This document shows, in pieces, positions 30,669 to 39,349 of a stretch of 55,874 bases of DNA. The stretch lies in contig NZ_FNWS01000008.1 in the NCBI RefSeq assembly GCF_900108455.1, forward strand, positions 1-55,874, in the 5' to 3' direction. Numbering within the stretch: the first letter of the stretch is position 1; each line of letters opens with the position of its first letter. Source of the DNA: Fructobacillus pseudoficulneus (GTDB lineage: Bacteria > Bacillota > Bacilli > Lactobacillales > Lactobacillaceae). The position numbers and the translations under genes were made by a program. The notes under the pieces are model-generated. The model was given only the letters and a program-made list of their open reading frames with translations. It did no database searches and was not told the DNA's origin.

Positions 30669-31040
30669 ATGGATAAAATGTTGGTCTTAGTGGCCGGTTT
30701 AGCGGCAATCGCCTTTATTGTTTGGTGGTTCTTTGGCAAGCATCAGGTTCAGGTTGCCAGCGCCCAGCAAGGGCAGTCATCACAAGATATTGATATCGAG
30801 GTCGCTGGTGGGTATTCACCCGAGCAAATTGTCTTGAAAAAGGGTGTGCCTGCGACTTTGAATTTTACCCGGACGGACCCGTCTGGTTGTCTTGACCATG
30901 TGGTATTCTCAGATTTTGGAATTAACCAAGAATTACCACAGGGCGAACAAGTGAAGGTACAGATTAACACTGACCAAGCTGGTGAATATACCTGGGCTTG
31001 TGGCATGAACATGTTCCAAGGAAAAGTCATTATCAAATAA
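30669..31040 (+). CDS. Membrane-anchored cupredoxin-domain protein
   Basis: A 123-residue protein. Residues about 4-22 form one membrane span; the rest is a single cupredoxin beta-sandwich facing the outside (inferred from the start-transfer span). Putative copper ligands are in SGCLDHVVF (Cys and His) near residue 74 and ACGMNMFQG (Cys, Met, Met) near residue 111. It sits between copY and the copper ATPase, so it probably receives or buffers copper at the cell surface. There is no CopZ-type HMA chaperone gene in this operon. The start follows AAGGAGAAAGT. Only 25 bp separate it from the soluble paralogue. Confidence 0.85.
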   Translation: MDKMLVLVAGLAAIAFIVWWFFGKHQVQVASAQQGQSSQDIDIEVAGGYSPEQIVLKKGVPATLNFTRTDPSGCLDHVVFSDFGINQELPQGEQVKVQINTDQAGEYTWACGMNMFQGKVIIK

Positions 31041-31065
31041 GTTAACGTAGCAAAGGAGAAAGATT

Positions 31066-31335
31066 ATGTCAGAAAAGAACGAACAAGTAGTAACAGTTGA
31101 TGGTAAGTACGAACCAAACGTTTTGACCTTTAACCAAGGCGATGAAGCAGTTTTGACCTTTAATCGTACTAGTGAAAGTGGCTGTTTGGATGCCGTTCAA
31201 TCACACGATTTTGGTTTTCAAGCTAAGCTGCCATTAAATGAAAAGGTTAGCTTTGACATTCCAACGGACAAGGCCGGCGAATTTGAATTTGCTTGTGGGA
31301 TGAACATGGTTAAGGGAAAGATTATTATCAAGTAA
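31066..31335 (+). CDS. Soluble cupredoxin-domain protein
   Basis: An 89-residue cupredoxin domain without signal or membrane span, clearly paralogous to the preceding gene. It shares [14 protein letters not shown] near residue 43 and [14 protein letters not shown] at its end. Being cytoplasmic by sequence, it may act as a Cu(I) chaperone or buffer for the ATPase encoded 10 bp downstream, the role CopZ has in other operons. That role is inferred from position and the absence of an HMA chaperone. The pair looks like a tandem duplication with gain or loss of the anchor. Confidence 0.85.
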   Translation: MSEKNEQVVTVDGKYEPNVLTFNQGDEAVLTFNRTSESGCLDAVQSHDFGFQAKLPLNEKVSFDIPTDKAGEFEFACGMNMVKGKIIIK

Positions 31336-31345
31336 TGAGGAAATT

Positions 31346-33283
31346 ATGCAATTAACAACAAACAAACGATTTACAATTGCCCTGATTTTTTCCTTGCCAA
31401 TGCTCGCCCAAATGATTTTGACGCCTTTTGGCTTTCACTTACCCGGTGGCACTTGGACGGAATTTGTTCTCACAACTGTTGTCATGGCGGTGTCAGCATC
31501 ACCTTTCGTCCGTAGTACGTGGTCCTCATTTAAAAAGCACCATTCCAATATGGATACGCTCGTAGCCATTGGGACTGTCACAGCTTATCTATACAGTATT
31601 TATGCTATGTTGGCCGGCCAGGACGTTTTCTTTGAAGGGGCAGCCCTAGTAATTACATTTATTTTGCTGGGTCAGGTCTTTGAAGAACGGATGCGCAAGA
31701 ACGCCTCTAGTGCGATTGAAAAGCTGCTCGATTTGCAGGCCAAGGATGCGGAAGTTATCCGTGACGGCCAGGCACTGGTGATTCCACTTGATCAGGTCCA
31801 AATTGGCGACATCGTTCGCGTTAAGCCCGGTCAAAAAATCGCGGTCGACGGGACAATCGTTGAGGGTCAGTCAACCATTGATGAATCAATGGTTACTGGT
31901 GAAAGTATGCCGGTTGAAAAGGCAGTCGACGATGCCGTCATTGGGGCGACAATTAACAAAAACGGGACGCTTTTGTTCCGGGCTGACAAAGTCGGTGACG
32001 AAACAATGTTGGCTCAGATTGTTGATTTGGTTAAGAAGGCCCAAACGAGTCATGCGCCAATTCAAAATTTGACCGATAAGGTTTCCAGTATCTTCGTGCC
32101 GATTGTCTTGATTTTATCAATACTAATTTTTATGATTTGGTACGTTTTTTTGGGAGCGACGGTTTCAACAGCAATTATCTTTGCCGTTTCCGTGCTTGTG
32201 ATCGCTTGTCCTTGTGCTCTTGGTTTGGCAACCCCAACCGCTTTAATGGTGGGGACTGGAGTATCCGCCAAGGCTGGAATCTTGATCAAAAACGGGGAAG
32301 TTTTGGAAGCCGTTAATCATGTTAAAACGGTGATTTTTGACAAAACGGGGACGATTACCCAGGGTCAACCCGTTGTAACTGATATAATTGGTGGCCAAGA
32401 CCAGGTGATGACGATTGCTGGCCAATTGGAAGCTGCTTCAGAACATCCTTTGGCGGTGGCCGTCATGGACAAAGCCAAGGAATTAGGCTTGGCAGAAAAC
32501 AATAGCGTTGAAAACTTTCAGGCCATTGAGGGAAAGGGCGTCACCGGACGAATTGACGGGCAGACCGCCTTTATTGGTAACGCTAAATTATTAGCTGACC
32601 GGCAAATGAGTGCTGATTTGCAGGAGACAATGACACAGTTGCAAGAAGCAGCCAAAACGGTTGTCTTGGTTGGTGTGGGTGATGAAGTGATTGGTTTGAT
32701 TGCCATTCAAGATGCGCCAAAGCCAAGCTCAAAGCAGGCGGTTGCTAGTTTAAAGAAGCGTGGTTTGAAAACGGTGATGTTGACCGGTGATAACCAATTG
32801 GTAGCGGACGCCGTGGCCAAGCAGGTCGGAATTGATCAAGTGATTGCGGATGTTTTGCCAAATGATAAGGCAGAATACGTGCAAAAGTTTCAACAGGAGG
32901 CAGAAGTTGCCTTTGTTGGCGATGGTATCAATGATGCGCCGGCATTGACGACGGCAGACGTTGGAATTGCCATGGGGTCCGGAACGGACGTAGCAATTGA
33001 ATCCGGTGATATCGTTTTGGTTAAGAATGATTTGCAGGACGTAGCAACAGCTATTCAGTTGAGTGCTAAAATTTTCAATCGGATTAAACTGAACTTATTT
33101 TGGGCATTTATCTATAATGTCTTAGGGATTCCGGTGGCAGCGGGGGCATTTGCAGCGATTGGCTTGACCCTTAGTCCTGAATTGGCTGGACTAGCGATGG
33201 CCTTTAGTTCGCTCTCGGTTGTTATCAGCTCGCTCTTATTGAATCGAGTCAAGCTTAATCGGCCAAGCGCTTTTGCTAATTAA
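31346..33283 (+). CDS. copA: Cu(I)-exporting P1B-type ATPase
   Basis: A 645-residue heavy-metal P-type ATPase. Motifs in order: TGES (actuator, near residue 186), [10 protein letters not shown] (metal site in TM6), DKTGTITQG (phosphorylation), SEHP, MLTGDN and [10 protein letters not shown]. The TM7/TM8 signatures YN ([12 protein letters not shown]) and MAFSSLSVV (M-x-x-S-S) are those of the Cu(I)/Ag(I) subgroup 1B-1. It lacks the N-terminal HMA metal-binding domain usual in CopA and begins directly at the first membrane helices. The two cupredoxins upstream may replace that function. Its ATG has AGGAAA as the ribosome site, ten bases after the preceding stop. Confidence 0.95.
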   Translation: MQLTTNKRFTIALIFSLPMLAQMILTPFGFHLPGGTWTEFVLTTVVMAVSASPFVRSTWSSFKKHHSNMDTLVAIGTVTAYLYSIYAMLAGQDVFFEGAALVITFILLGQVFEERMRKNASSAIEKLLDLQAKDAEVIRDGQALVIPLDQVQIGDIVRVKPGQKIAVDGTIVEGQSTIDESMVTGESMPVEKAVDDAVIGATINKNGTLLFRADKVGDETMLAQIVDLVKKAQTSHAPIQNLTDKVSSIFVPIVLILSILIFMIWYVFLGATVSTAIIFAVSVLVIACPCALGLATPTALMVGTGVSAKAGILIKNGEVLEAVNHVKTVIFDKTGTITQGQPVVTDIIGGQDQVMTIAGQLEAASEHPLAVAVMDKAKELGLAENNSVENFQAIEGKGVTGRIDGQTAFIGNAKLLADRQMSADLQETMTQLQEAAKTVVLVGVGDEVIGLIAIQDAPKPSSKQAVASLKKRGLKTVMLTGDNQLVADAVAKQVGIDQVIADVLPNDKAEYVQKFQQEAEVAFVGDGINDAPALTTADVGIAMGSGTDVAIESGDIVLVKNDLQDVATAIQLSAKIFNRIKLNLFWAFIYNVLGIPVAAGAFAAIGLTLSPELAGLAMAFSSLSVVISSLLLNRVKLNRPSAFAN

Positions 33284-33289
33284 TCAAAT

Positions 33290-33320
33290 AAAAAAGATGG
33301 TCATTTGACCATCTTTTTTA
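33290..33320 (+). terminator. Terminator of the copper operon
   Basis: AAAAAGATGGTCA-TT-TGACCATCTTTTTT, a near-perfect hairpin with a T-run. Confidence 0.92.
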
Positions 33321-33336
33321 TTTGTCAAAAATAGAC

Positions 33337-33408
33337 TTGATTTTTAAAAATACAGGTGTATAGTAGTTTTAGTCGATAAGTCGTTTCGACATGTCATTTC
33401 GACTTATC
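33337..33408 (+). promoter_or_regulatory. Promoter and inverted-repeat operator of the PadR-exporter operon
   Basis: TTGATT (33337-33342), 16 bases, TATAGT (33359-33364). Just downstream, GATAAGTCG (33375-33383) and CGACTTATC (33400-33408) form a dyad centred on GACATGTC, with the direct repeat TTTCGAC inside. The ATGT-rich centre fits PadR-type operators. Bound protein here would block transcription at the start site. Confidence 0.6.
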
Positions 33409-33452
33409 ATCGAGTCCATCAACCAGCAAATTATGAGACAAGGAGGGTGAGG

Positions 33453-33995
33453 ATGTACGATCTATTGATTATGTCACTACTAAGTACCCGTGACATGTCC
33501 GGCTACAAGCTGGCGCTCGTCTTAGGGTCAACCGTTGTACCGAGACGTAAAATTTCAAATGGGGTTCTCTATCCCGTTTTGAGTCGGTTGGAAAAACATG
33601 GCTACATCGAAAGTATCGATGCTGATACTCGAAATGCCAAAATTTTTCATATCACGCCAGCTGGCCATGATTATCTGATTGAGCTATTAAATGAACCTGT
33701 GGCCCAAGATGCTAACCGTGATAATGCCTACCATTTCAAATTTCGGTCGTTTTCGTATTTGGAAAACGAACAACGAATGGAAATTCTCTCGAATTACCGC
33801 AATGAAATCTTAACAGACCGCAACGTCTATGCTGAATTAACGAAGCACTATCACGATGAAACCAAAGATCATCCGGACCGGGCGGACTTTTATTATTGGG
33901 GTATCAAAACAATCCAATTGAAAGACAACATCGCTCAAACAAAATTGGCTTGGATTGAGGACTGCTTAACTGAGTTAAAGGAGAACGATAAATAA
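33453..33995 (+). CDS. PadR-family transcriptional regulator
   Basis: A 180-residue regulator with an N-terminal PadR winged helix (LLIMSLLSTRDMSGYKLALVL, then NGVLYPVLSRLEKHGYI) and the Vir_C-like helical C-terminal dimerisation domain. AGGAGG at 33441-33446 is correctly spaced for the ATG at 33453; the GTG at 33447 directly abuts it. Its TAA overlaps the exporter start codon (TAATG), so the two are translationally coupled. PadR proteins commonly repress an adjacent transporter and respond to phenolic or toxic compounds. The ligand here is unknown. Confidence 0.92.
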   Translation: MYDLLIMSLLSTRDMSGYKLALVLGSTVVPRRKISNGVLYPVLSRLEKHGYIESIDADTRNAKIFHITPAGHDYLIELLNEPVAQDANRDNAYHFKFRSFSYLENEQRMEILSNYRNEILTDRNVYAELTKHYHDETKDHPDRADFYYWGIKTIQLKDNIAQTKLAWIEDCLTELKENDK

Positions 33996-35557
33996 TGAAT
34001 ATTAGTGAAGAAAAGCGCTCAGTCAAGCGCTGGTGGGCATTGCTGGCCTTATCATTAGGGGTCTTTATGGGCCTTTTGGATGTGAATATCGTCAACGTCG
34101 CTTTGCCAACCATGGTCAAGAGTTTTCACACTACTTTTAGTAACGTGCAGTGGGTGATTAGTTCTTATACAATTTCCTACGCTGTTGTGATCTTGGTCTT
34201 ATCAAAGTTGGCCGATATGTACGGCCGCAAAAAGATGTTTTTGACCTGCATGATTATCTTCGTGGCTGCATCGGCCATGAACGGTTTGGCTTCAAACCTC
34301 TTGGTGTTGAATATTGGTCGGGCCATCCAAGCCTTTGGTGGTGGTGGTTTGATGACCATTTCCATGGCCTTGGTTGCTTCCATCTTTGAAGGGAAGGAAC
34401 GTGGCTTTGCCATGGGAATCCTTGGTTCTGTGATGGGACTGTCAACTGTTGCTGGTCCTTTGATTGGTGGGATTTTGTCTGAAGCGTTCGGCTGGCCAGC
34501 CATCTTCTATGTGAACGTGCCAATTGGTGTTTTTGCCGCTATCTTGGTCTGGTTCACGGTAGCTGAAACGCCTAGCTACGGTCAAGGACAGAAAATCGAC
34601 TTTGTCGGTATGCTTTTGTCAGCTGCAGCAATCTTTTCAGCGGTTTACGGTTTGATTCAAAAAGAAGATAATCCACATTTGTCATGGTCAGACCCTAAAA
34701 TTGCGCTGTGGTTAGTTGCCGGGGCAGTCTTGTTGGCCATTTTCATCACTGTCGAATTGAAGATTGATAAGCCAATGATGAATTTGACACTGTTCAAGAA
34801 TAAGAACTTTGTTGGGGCCGTGATTGTGGCCTTCGCCCTTGGTTCAGCAATCTATGCCAATAACGTTTTCTTGACGTCATTGATGCAAAATTACATGGGC
34901 TATTCAGCCTTTGATACCGGTATTCGCCAAATCCCATTGACGATGTGGGCATTGATTCTTGGACCATTGACGGGTTACTTGAGCAGTAAGTTTTCAACGA
35001 GAAAGTTGATTTCGGGTTCATTGTTTGTGGCTGCCATTAGCTTCTTGGTCTTCTGGAACGCCATGACAACTAAGTTGACTTATACAGATTTGCTCTTGCC
35101 ACTAGTTTTGCTTGGGATTTCAAATGCGTTGATCAATCCTTTGTTGAATAACGCTGGTTTGGCTGGCGCCAAGCCTGAAGAAATCGGCATGACTTCTGGT
35201 TTGATTAATGTCTTTCGTCAGTTAGGGGTTTCCTTTGGGGTAGTTATCCTTGGTTTGGCTCAAACGAACCAGTACGATGGTCACCTCAACAACCATTTGT
35301 CAGTACAGGGACCAGCTGGTGACATTGTGGCAGGAATCAAGCACGTCTTTGTTGAAGCAGGGCCATTTGCTGGTCATAGCCTTGTTTATGGAAGCTCGTT
35401 TGCACATTGGCCATTGCTTGGTAAACTTCAAAGCGTGGTATCAAACGCCTTCTTTGCCGGCATGCGGGGACTTACGGCAGTGTCATTCTTCATTGTTGTG
35501 ATTGCTTCACTCTTTGCCTATGTCTTGTTAATGGATAAGGACAGCGATAAAGCCTAA
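33995..35557 (+). CDS. DHA2-family MFS multidrug exporter
   Basis: A 520-residue transporter with about 14 membrane helices, EmrB/QacA type. Helix 1 has the DHA2 signature LDVNIVNVALPTM. KLADMYGRKKMF is motif A and GLSTVAGPLIGGIL is the antiporter motif C. It is probably a proton-driven drug exporter. It starts in the stop of the PadR gene and is followed by a hairpin and a terminator. Unlike the exporter at 26381 it is intact. Codon use is strongly biased (TTG Leu, GGT Gly), like alsS. Confidence 0.93.
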   Translation: MNISEEKRSVKRWWALLALSLGVFMGLLDVNIVNVALPTMVKSFHTTFSNVQWVISSYTISYAVVILVLSKLADMYGRKKMFLTCMIIFVAASAMNGLASNLLVLNIGRAIQAFGGGGLMTISMALVASIFEGKERGFAMGILGSVMGLSTVAGPLIGGILSEAFGWPAIFYVNVPIGVFAAILVWFTVAETPSYGQGQKIDFVGMLLSAAAIFSAVYGLIQKEDNPHLSWSDPKIALWLVAGAVLLAIFITVELKIDKPMMNLTLFKNKNFVGAVIVAFALGSAIYANNVFLTSLMQNYMGYSAFDTGIRQIPLTMWALILGPLTGYLSSKFSTRKLISGSLFVAAISFLVFWNAMTTKLTYTDLLLPLVLLGISNALINPLLNNAGLAGAKPEEIGMTSGLINVFRQLGVSFGVVILGLAQTNQYDGHLNNHLSVQGPAGDIVAGIKHVFVEAGPFAGHSLVYGSSFAHWPLLGKLQSVVSNAFFAGMRGLTAVSFFIVVIASLFAYVLLMDKDSDKA

Positions 35558-35577
35558 GCTTCTACTATTAATTTGAC

Positions 35578-35680
35578 GACTATCAGGGCAAACTTTCACT
35601 AGTTTGCCCATAGTCAAGAAAATAAAAAATAAAAAAGATCATTTCTTTATCAAATTGGGATAGGGAAATGGTCTTTTCTG
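35578..35680 (+). terminator. Two hairpins after the MFS exporter gene
   Basis: GACTATCAGGGCAAAC pairs with GTTTGCCCATAGTC (35578-35615), without a T-run. AAAAAAGATCATTTC pairs with GAAATGGTCTTTT (35631-35677), followed by T-rich sequence, and is the likely terminator. The rest of 35681-35758 holds nothing recognisable. Confidence 0.75.
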
Positions 35681-35758
35681 TTCTTGTTACCAAAGTTGTT
35701 GCTTAAAATTGGTCTGTTTTTCTTTGGACAGAATAAATTTTAAAAAAATAAAAAAACC

Positions 35759-35786
35759 TTGCTATTTGAAAGAATGCTTGTATAAT
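35759..35786 (+). promoter_or_regulatory. Promoter of the 50-residue ORF
   Basis: TTGCTA (35759-35764), 16 bases, perfect TATAAT (35781-35786). A small hairpin ACATGG-GTG-CCATGT begins about 12 bases into the predicted transcript. Confidence 0.65.
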
Positions 35787-35840
35787 CTTCGATAAGGACA
35801 TGGGTGCCATGTTCTAAAAAGAGTCTTGGAGGTACTGTCT

Positions 35841-35993
35841 ATGAAGAACAAGTTTTCTCAGAACGTCTCGTTGAGCAACCGCTCAACTAATCCAAGTATT
35901 TCATTGGTTCAGGCCAATCGTAAATTTAAATCAAAATTTTCTCAATCTTATGCATTGATGAAACGTGACGACAACATGGTTAGTCCAGGTTAG
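35841..35993 (+). CDS. Stand-alone 50-residue basic peptide of unknown function
   Basis: The ATG is preceded by CTTGGAGG at good spacing. The ORF encodes 50 residues rich in Ser, Asn, Lys, Gln and Arg, without membrane span, Cys or signal peptide, and with KFSQ occurring twice (residues 4-7 and 32-35). It has its own near-consensus promoter and a strong terminator at 36056-36091, with no other gene on the transcript. I do not recognise the family. The mRNA may fold 5' to 3': GGAGGTACT at the ribosome site can pair with AGTACCTTC in the terminator loop. It could be a small protein gene, or a small RNA that also carries an ORF. Confidence 0.5.
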   Translation: MKNKFSQNVSLSNRSTNPSISLVQANRKFKSKFSQSYALMKRDDNMVSPG

Positions 35994-36055
35994 AATTAAT
36001 TTGCCGTCACAAAAAAAATCCTACAACAAGTAAGTCTGCAATTTCTCGTTGCATT

Positions 36056-36091
36056 CCCCCCGGAGTACCTTCTTAGCTCTGGGGGTTTTTT
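36056..36091 (+). terminator. Terminator of the 50-residue ORF
   Basis: CCCCCCGGAG and CTCTGGGGG then T6. The loop TACCTTCTTAG contains an anti-ribosome-site sequence. Confidence 0.9.
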
Positions 36092-36106
36092 AGTGCAAAA
36101 AAACAG

Positions 36107-36142
36107 TAAAAAACCCGATAACAGCGAAGTTATCGGATTTTA
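36107..36142 (-). terminator. Terminator of the DUF1003 gene
   Basis: Dyad CCGATAAC-AGCGAA-GTTATCGG flanked by A and T runs on both sides. Confidence 0.85.
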
Positions 36143-36162
36143 AGGAAGTCGGTGTTGATTGG

Positions 36163-36912
36163 CTATTTGGGTGTATTATCTTGCTTCTTTAAATCATTAA
36201 GCTGATTGTTGATTGAGGCAAGCATCTCCATCTGCATCTTTTGAATTTGCATATTATTTGGTTGATCTTGTTGAATCAGGTGATCAATCTTAGAATGAAG
36301 GATACGAATTTCTTCTTCAGATTTCAAGTTAACGTGGTAATCATTCTTTGATTCCATTCGGTCATAAGTACCAGACCGGTTTTGGCTCATCATGATGAGG
36401 GGCGCCTGAATGGCGGCGATAATACTCAAGAAGAGGTTGAGCAAGATGAATGGAAATGGATCAAAGTGTAGGCCAAAGAGATGAACGGAGTTAATGATAA
36501 TCCAAACAATGATGATGACAATAAAGGAAATCACGAAGGGCCATGAACCTCCAAAGCGCGCTACGCCATCGGCGACTTTCTGTCCAAATGTCAGTGTTGT
36601 TTCCAATTGCTTTTCAACATCCACAATTTCATAGCTGTTTTTAGACATCAATTTTGTCATGCGTTGGTTAATCTGCTTGTTTTTATGGGCATCTTCGTTA
36701 ATCATTTTGTCCATTTTTTGCAGACGGTAACGCACTAGGTGTTCACTACAAATAAAGCTGTTGCTGGCAGCCCTTGGAAAATCTTTTTGAATCAAAGAAA
36801 CGATATACGGATCTAGTTCATGGATAAAGTTTCCATCAATTAAATCGTACTCTTGCTGATCTACTATGCACCAAAGAGCATCATTTGCTTGAACTTTTTC
36901 ACTCTTTTTCAT
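36163..36912 (-). CDS. DUF1003-family membrane protein
   Basis: A 249-residue protein. The N-terminal 90 residues are soluble, with ICSEHLVRYRLQKMD near residue 54 typical of the family. About residues 125-185 contain two membrane helices in the DUF1003 core (VADGVARFGGSWPFVISFI, then FDPFPFILLNLFLSIIAAIQAPLIMMSQNR). The tail is a coiled-coil-like Gln/Asn-rich helix. Function is unknown; relatives are widespread inner-membrane proteins. The ATG at 36912 has GAGG six bases upstream, better than the one at 36924. It is convergent with the 50-residue ORF. Confidence 0.88.
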   Translation of the reverse strand: MKKSEKVQANDALWCIVDQQEYDLIDGNFIHELDPYIVSLIQKDFPRAASNSFICSEHLVRYRLQKMDKMINEDAHKNKQINQRMTKLMSKNSYEIVDVEKQLETTLTFGQKVADGVARFGGSWPFVISFIVIIIVWIIINSVHLFGLHFDPFPFILLNLFLSIIAAIQAPLIMMSQNRSGTYDRMESKNDYHVNLKSEEEIRILHSKIDHLIQQDQPNNMQIQKMQMEMLASINNQLNDLKKQDNTPK

Positions 36913-37151
36913 GATAAACCTCACTAATTCAAACTGAATGTTTTTCTTTTGTTGACAATGTTGCGCTTTTTCAGTGAAATAACTATGTTAATACTAACAT
37001 AGTAAGATTTTTCGATGTAAGTAAAAGCAAAACTTTTTCGACTTTTAAAGAGTTCTTGGTTGCCGACGCTTCTCAAAGCAAATAAAGGGGAGCTAATGTT
37101 ATAATGAGGGCAAGAAAACTGCTATTTGCGGTGGAAAATTGAGGAAGCATG

Positions 37152-39173
37152 ATGGTCATTAAACGTAGCTTTCGGTGGATTTTATCTGCTTTACTGGTTT
37201 TGATTATCCTTGATCAAATTGTTGGTCAAAAATTGGAAAATCTGATTGTGATTGCTTTGCTAATTCCAAGCATTTTAATCATTTCAATCGCGCTGTCTCA
37301 AACAAAAGTGCTCCAGTCGCCAAGGTTTTTAAAAAGAGTGGTGGCAGTTAGTACGGTCTTGAATTTAGCCTTGCTCTTATATGTAGCCTTGCGCTTCCAA
37401 ATTAATGACGTTTCAGATCCATTAAATGTGCAAATTAAGGCAACGGAGCTGTTGCACGGAAATTATAACTGGCATACGAATCTGAATGGCAGTAAAGAAT
37501 ATTTTTATTTGTACCCCAATGTCGTTTTTTTTACGATTTTGTTGAGCAAATTTATGGAGCTGGGGTTGTCATTGGGTTGGTCAATTGGCCTCAGTTTGCG
37601 CTTGCTTAATTTTTGCCTCTTAGCCGGGGTTACGCTTTTTTCATTAGCAACTAGTTGGCGGATTCGCTCATATTATCGCAGCTTGGCAATTACGGCGATT
37701 GTGTTGTTGTTTTATCCGGTCATGTATCTTTATCCTAATTTGGTGACTTATACGGATACATGGACGATGTTCTTATCATCGTTAATTTTTTTCTTAGTCG
37801 CTGTCATGTTGACGACCCATCATCGGCCGGTCGTCTTGATTAATGGCTTAATTTTAATGCTGGCCTTTGCCTTGCTTTACATTATCAAGGCCAATATGGT
37901 GATTTTAATTCCGGCGGCCTTGTTACTATTTTTGTTGATTTTTATCTTTAAAATTAGAGGGCTGTGGCAGTCTGCTATTTTGCTAGCAGCTCTGATTTTT
38001 GGATTGGGGTTTGCCACCGTCGCGGTCAAACCAGTTTATCAGCATTATGGCTATAGCCAGGCTGATCAGGCCAAGATTGCTTTGCCAGTAACTCATTGGA
38101 TTAATATGGGCCTGAACCCGCTGGGTTCAAGCGGGCAGGGGGCCTACGATAAAAAAGATGAGCACCTGGACCAGCAACGAAAAGCGCAAAAGCGAACAGA
38201 TCTAATTACCGAATCGATACAAAAGCGGCTGAAAATGCTGGGTGTCGGTGGAGTGGTGAAGTTGGGCATCACGAAATCGCAGATGCTGTTAGGGCGGCCA
38301 CTCTTTGGCTTTGGCCGTTATATGAGTGGCTATGCTCATGCGCCGGCTTGGTATCTCAAACACCAATCGTTGTTTAATACCTTGTTCTCAATTCTGGCGA
38401 CAACGATTTTATTGATGGTGATGGGAAACTTCCTCTATAGCCTTTGGCGTCCAACTTACGAGGAGGAATTTACGGATGCTCAGCAAGGTTTCCTTTACTT
38501 TGTTGGTCTAGCCAGTCTGGGCTTGGCTTTCTTCCATAGTTTTATTTGGGAAGTGGAGCCACGGTACTTCTTGCCATTATTGTATCCCTTAATCATTCTC
38601 GGCCTGCTCTTTTTGCCCAGTGGCAGGGGACATGGAAACCACCATCCGTGGCGCATTAGCTATAATCGCACGACGCTCTTTGTTTTACCAATTTGTAGTC
38701 TATTAATGCTGACTTTGACTCTTGATGCTGCCAAAGATGTACCTGGCGTGGCCTATGGTAATATGGAATATCCAATTCGGATTGCCTTGCGCGAACGAGT
38801 GACGGTTACTGATGACTTGCATTTTTCTTTGCCAGTACCACAGGCAGTGGATGTTTTGAAGGTCGGTATCGAACCTCAAAAACATTTAGAAGTCCAACTG
38901 GCTGATGGTCAGCAGTTAGAGGCTAAAGATGGTGAGTACAGGTTGGAAAAGCATTTTGCAGCTGGTGAGAAAATTGATTTAGTTTTGCATAATACTAGCC
39001 AGCAACCGCTTAAGGTCTTGTTGTACCGCCAAACTAGCCTATATAAGAAGCTCTTCCATGGTTCTAGAATTGAACGAGATGGTAATTACTACTACTTACC
39101 GTATGAAATGGATATTTATGATCGCAAGCCTTTTGAAGTGCTTGATGTGAATAATCAACCGATGTTGCGTTAA
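37152..39173 (+). CDS. Polytopic membrane glycosyltransferase-like protein (GT-C fold)
   Basis: A 673-residue protein with about 12-13 hydrophobic segments over residues 1-530, then a roughly 140-residue extracytoplasmic beta-rich tail. The first long outer loop contains FQINDVSDPLNVQIKATELLHG, whose Asp residues sit where GT-C enzymes have their catalytic acid. HTNLNGSKEYFYLYPNVVFF follows. GT-C enzymes use polyprenyl-phosphate sugars to modify wall polymers or proteins, but acceptor and donor are unknown here. Two ATGs (37149 and 37152) follow GAGG; the second has the better spacing. It has its own terminator and stands alone. Confidence is good for membrane protein and GT-C-like, low for exact family. 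Confidence 0.7.
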   Translation: MVIKRSFRWILSALLVLIILDQIVGQKLENLIVIALLIPSILIISIALSQTKVLQSPRFLKRVVAVSTVLNLALLLYVALRFQINDVSDPLNVQIKATELLHGNYNWHTNLNGSKEYFYLYPNVVFFTILLSKFMELGLSLGWSIGLSLRLLNFCLLAGVTLFSLATSWRIRSYYRSLAITAIVLLFYPVMYLYPNLVTYTDTWTMFLSSLIFFLVAVMLTTHHRPVVLINGLILMLAFALLYIIKANMVILIPAALLLFLLIFIFKIRGLWQSAILLAALIFGLGFATVAVKPVYQHYGYSQADQAKIALPVTHWINMGLNPLGSSGQGAYDKKDEHLDQQRKAQKRTDLITESIQKRLKMLGVGGVVKLGITKSQMLLGRPLFGFGRYMSGYAHAPAWYLKHQSLFNTLFSILATTILLMVMGNFLYSLWRPTYEEEFTDAQQGFLYFVGLASLGLAFFHSFIWEVEPRYFLPLLYPLIILGLLFLPSGRGHGNHHPWRISYNRTTLFVLPICSLLMLTLTLDAAKDVPGVAYGNMEYPIRIALRERVTVTDDLHFSLPVPQAVDVLKVGIEPQKHLEVQLADGQQLEAKDGEYRLEKHFAAGEKIDLVLHNTSQQPLKVLLYRQTSLYKKLFHGSRIERDGNYYYLPYEMDIYDRKPFEVLDVNNQPMLR

Positions 39174-39201
39174 TCGGCTGGTGATGAGCGAATTTTAATT
39201 T

Positions 39202-39238
39202 AGTCACTCCCCAAATTTGAAGGGGGTGGCTTTTTTGT
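39202..39238 (+). terminator. Terminator of the glycosyltransferase-like gene
   Basis: AGTCACTCCCC and GGGGGTGGCT then T6. Confidence 0.9.
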
Positions 39239-39302
39239 TGCGTTTGACGAGGGCAATCATCCATGCTATTCTAATCCTAGATAACGCTTTTAAATAAGTT
39301 TT

Positions 39303-39328
39303 ATTATAATAAGTTAACTTATTATAAT
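39303..39328. promoter_or_regulatory. Perfect 26-bp palindrome upstream of an acetyltransferase gene
   Basis: ATTATAATAAGTT is followed directly by its exact reverse complement. Each arm contains TATAAT, so the right arm can be the -10 box of the gene starting at 39350. The core TAAGTTAACTTA is identical to the palindrome at 20216-20227. Confidence 0.6.
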
Positions 39329-39349
39329 GTCGCAATCCAAGGAGAAAAT

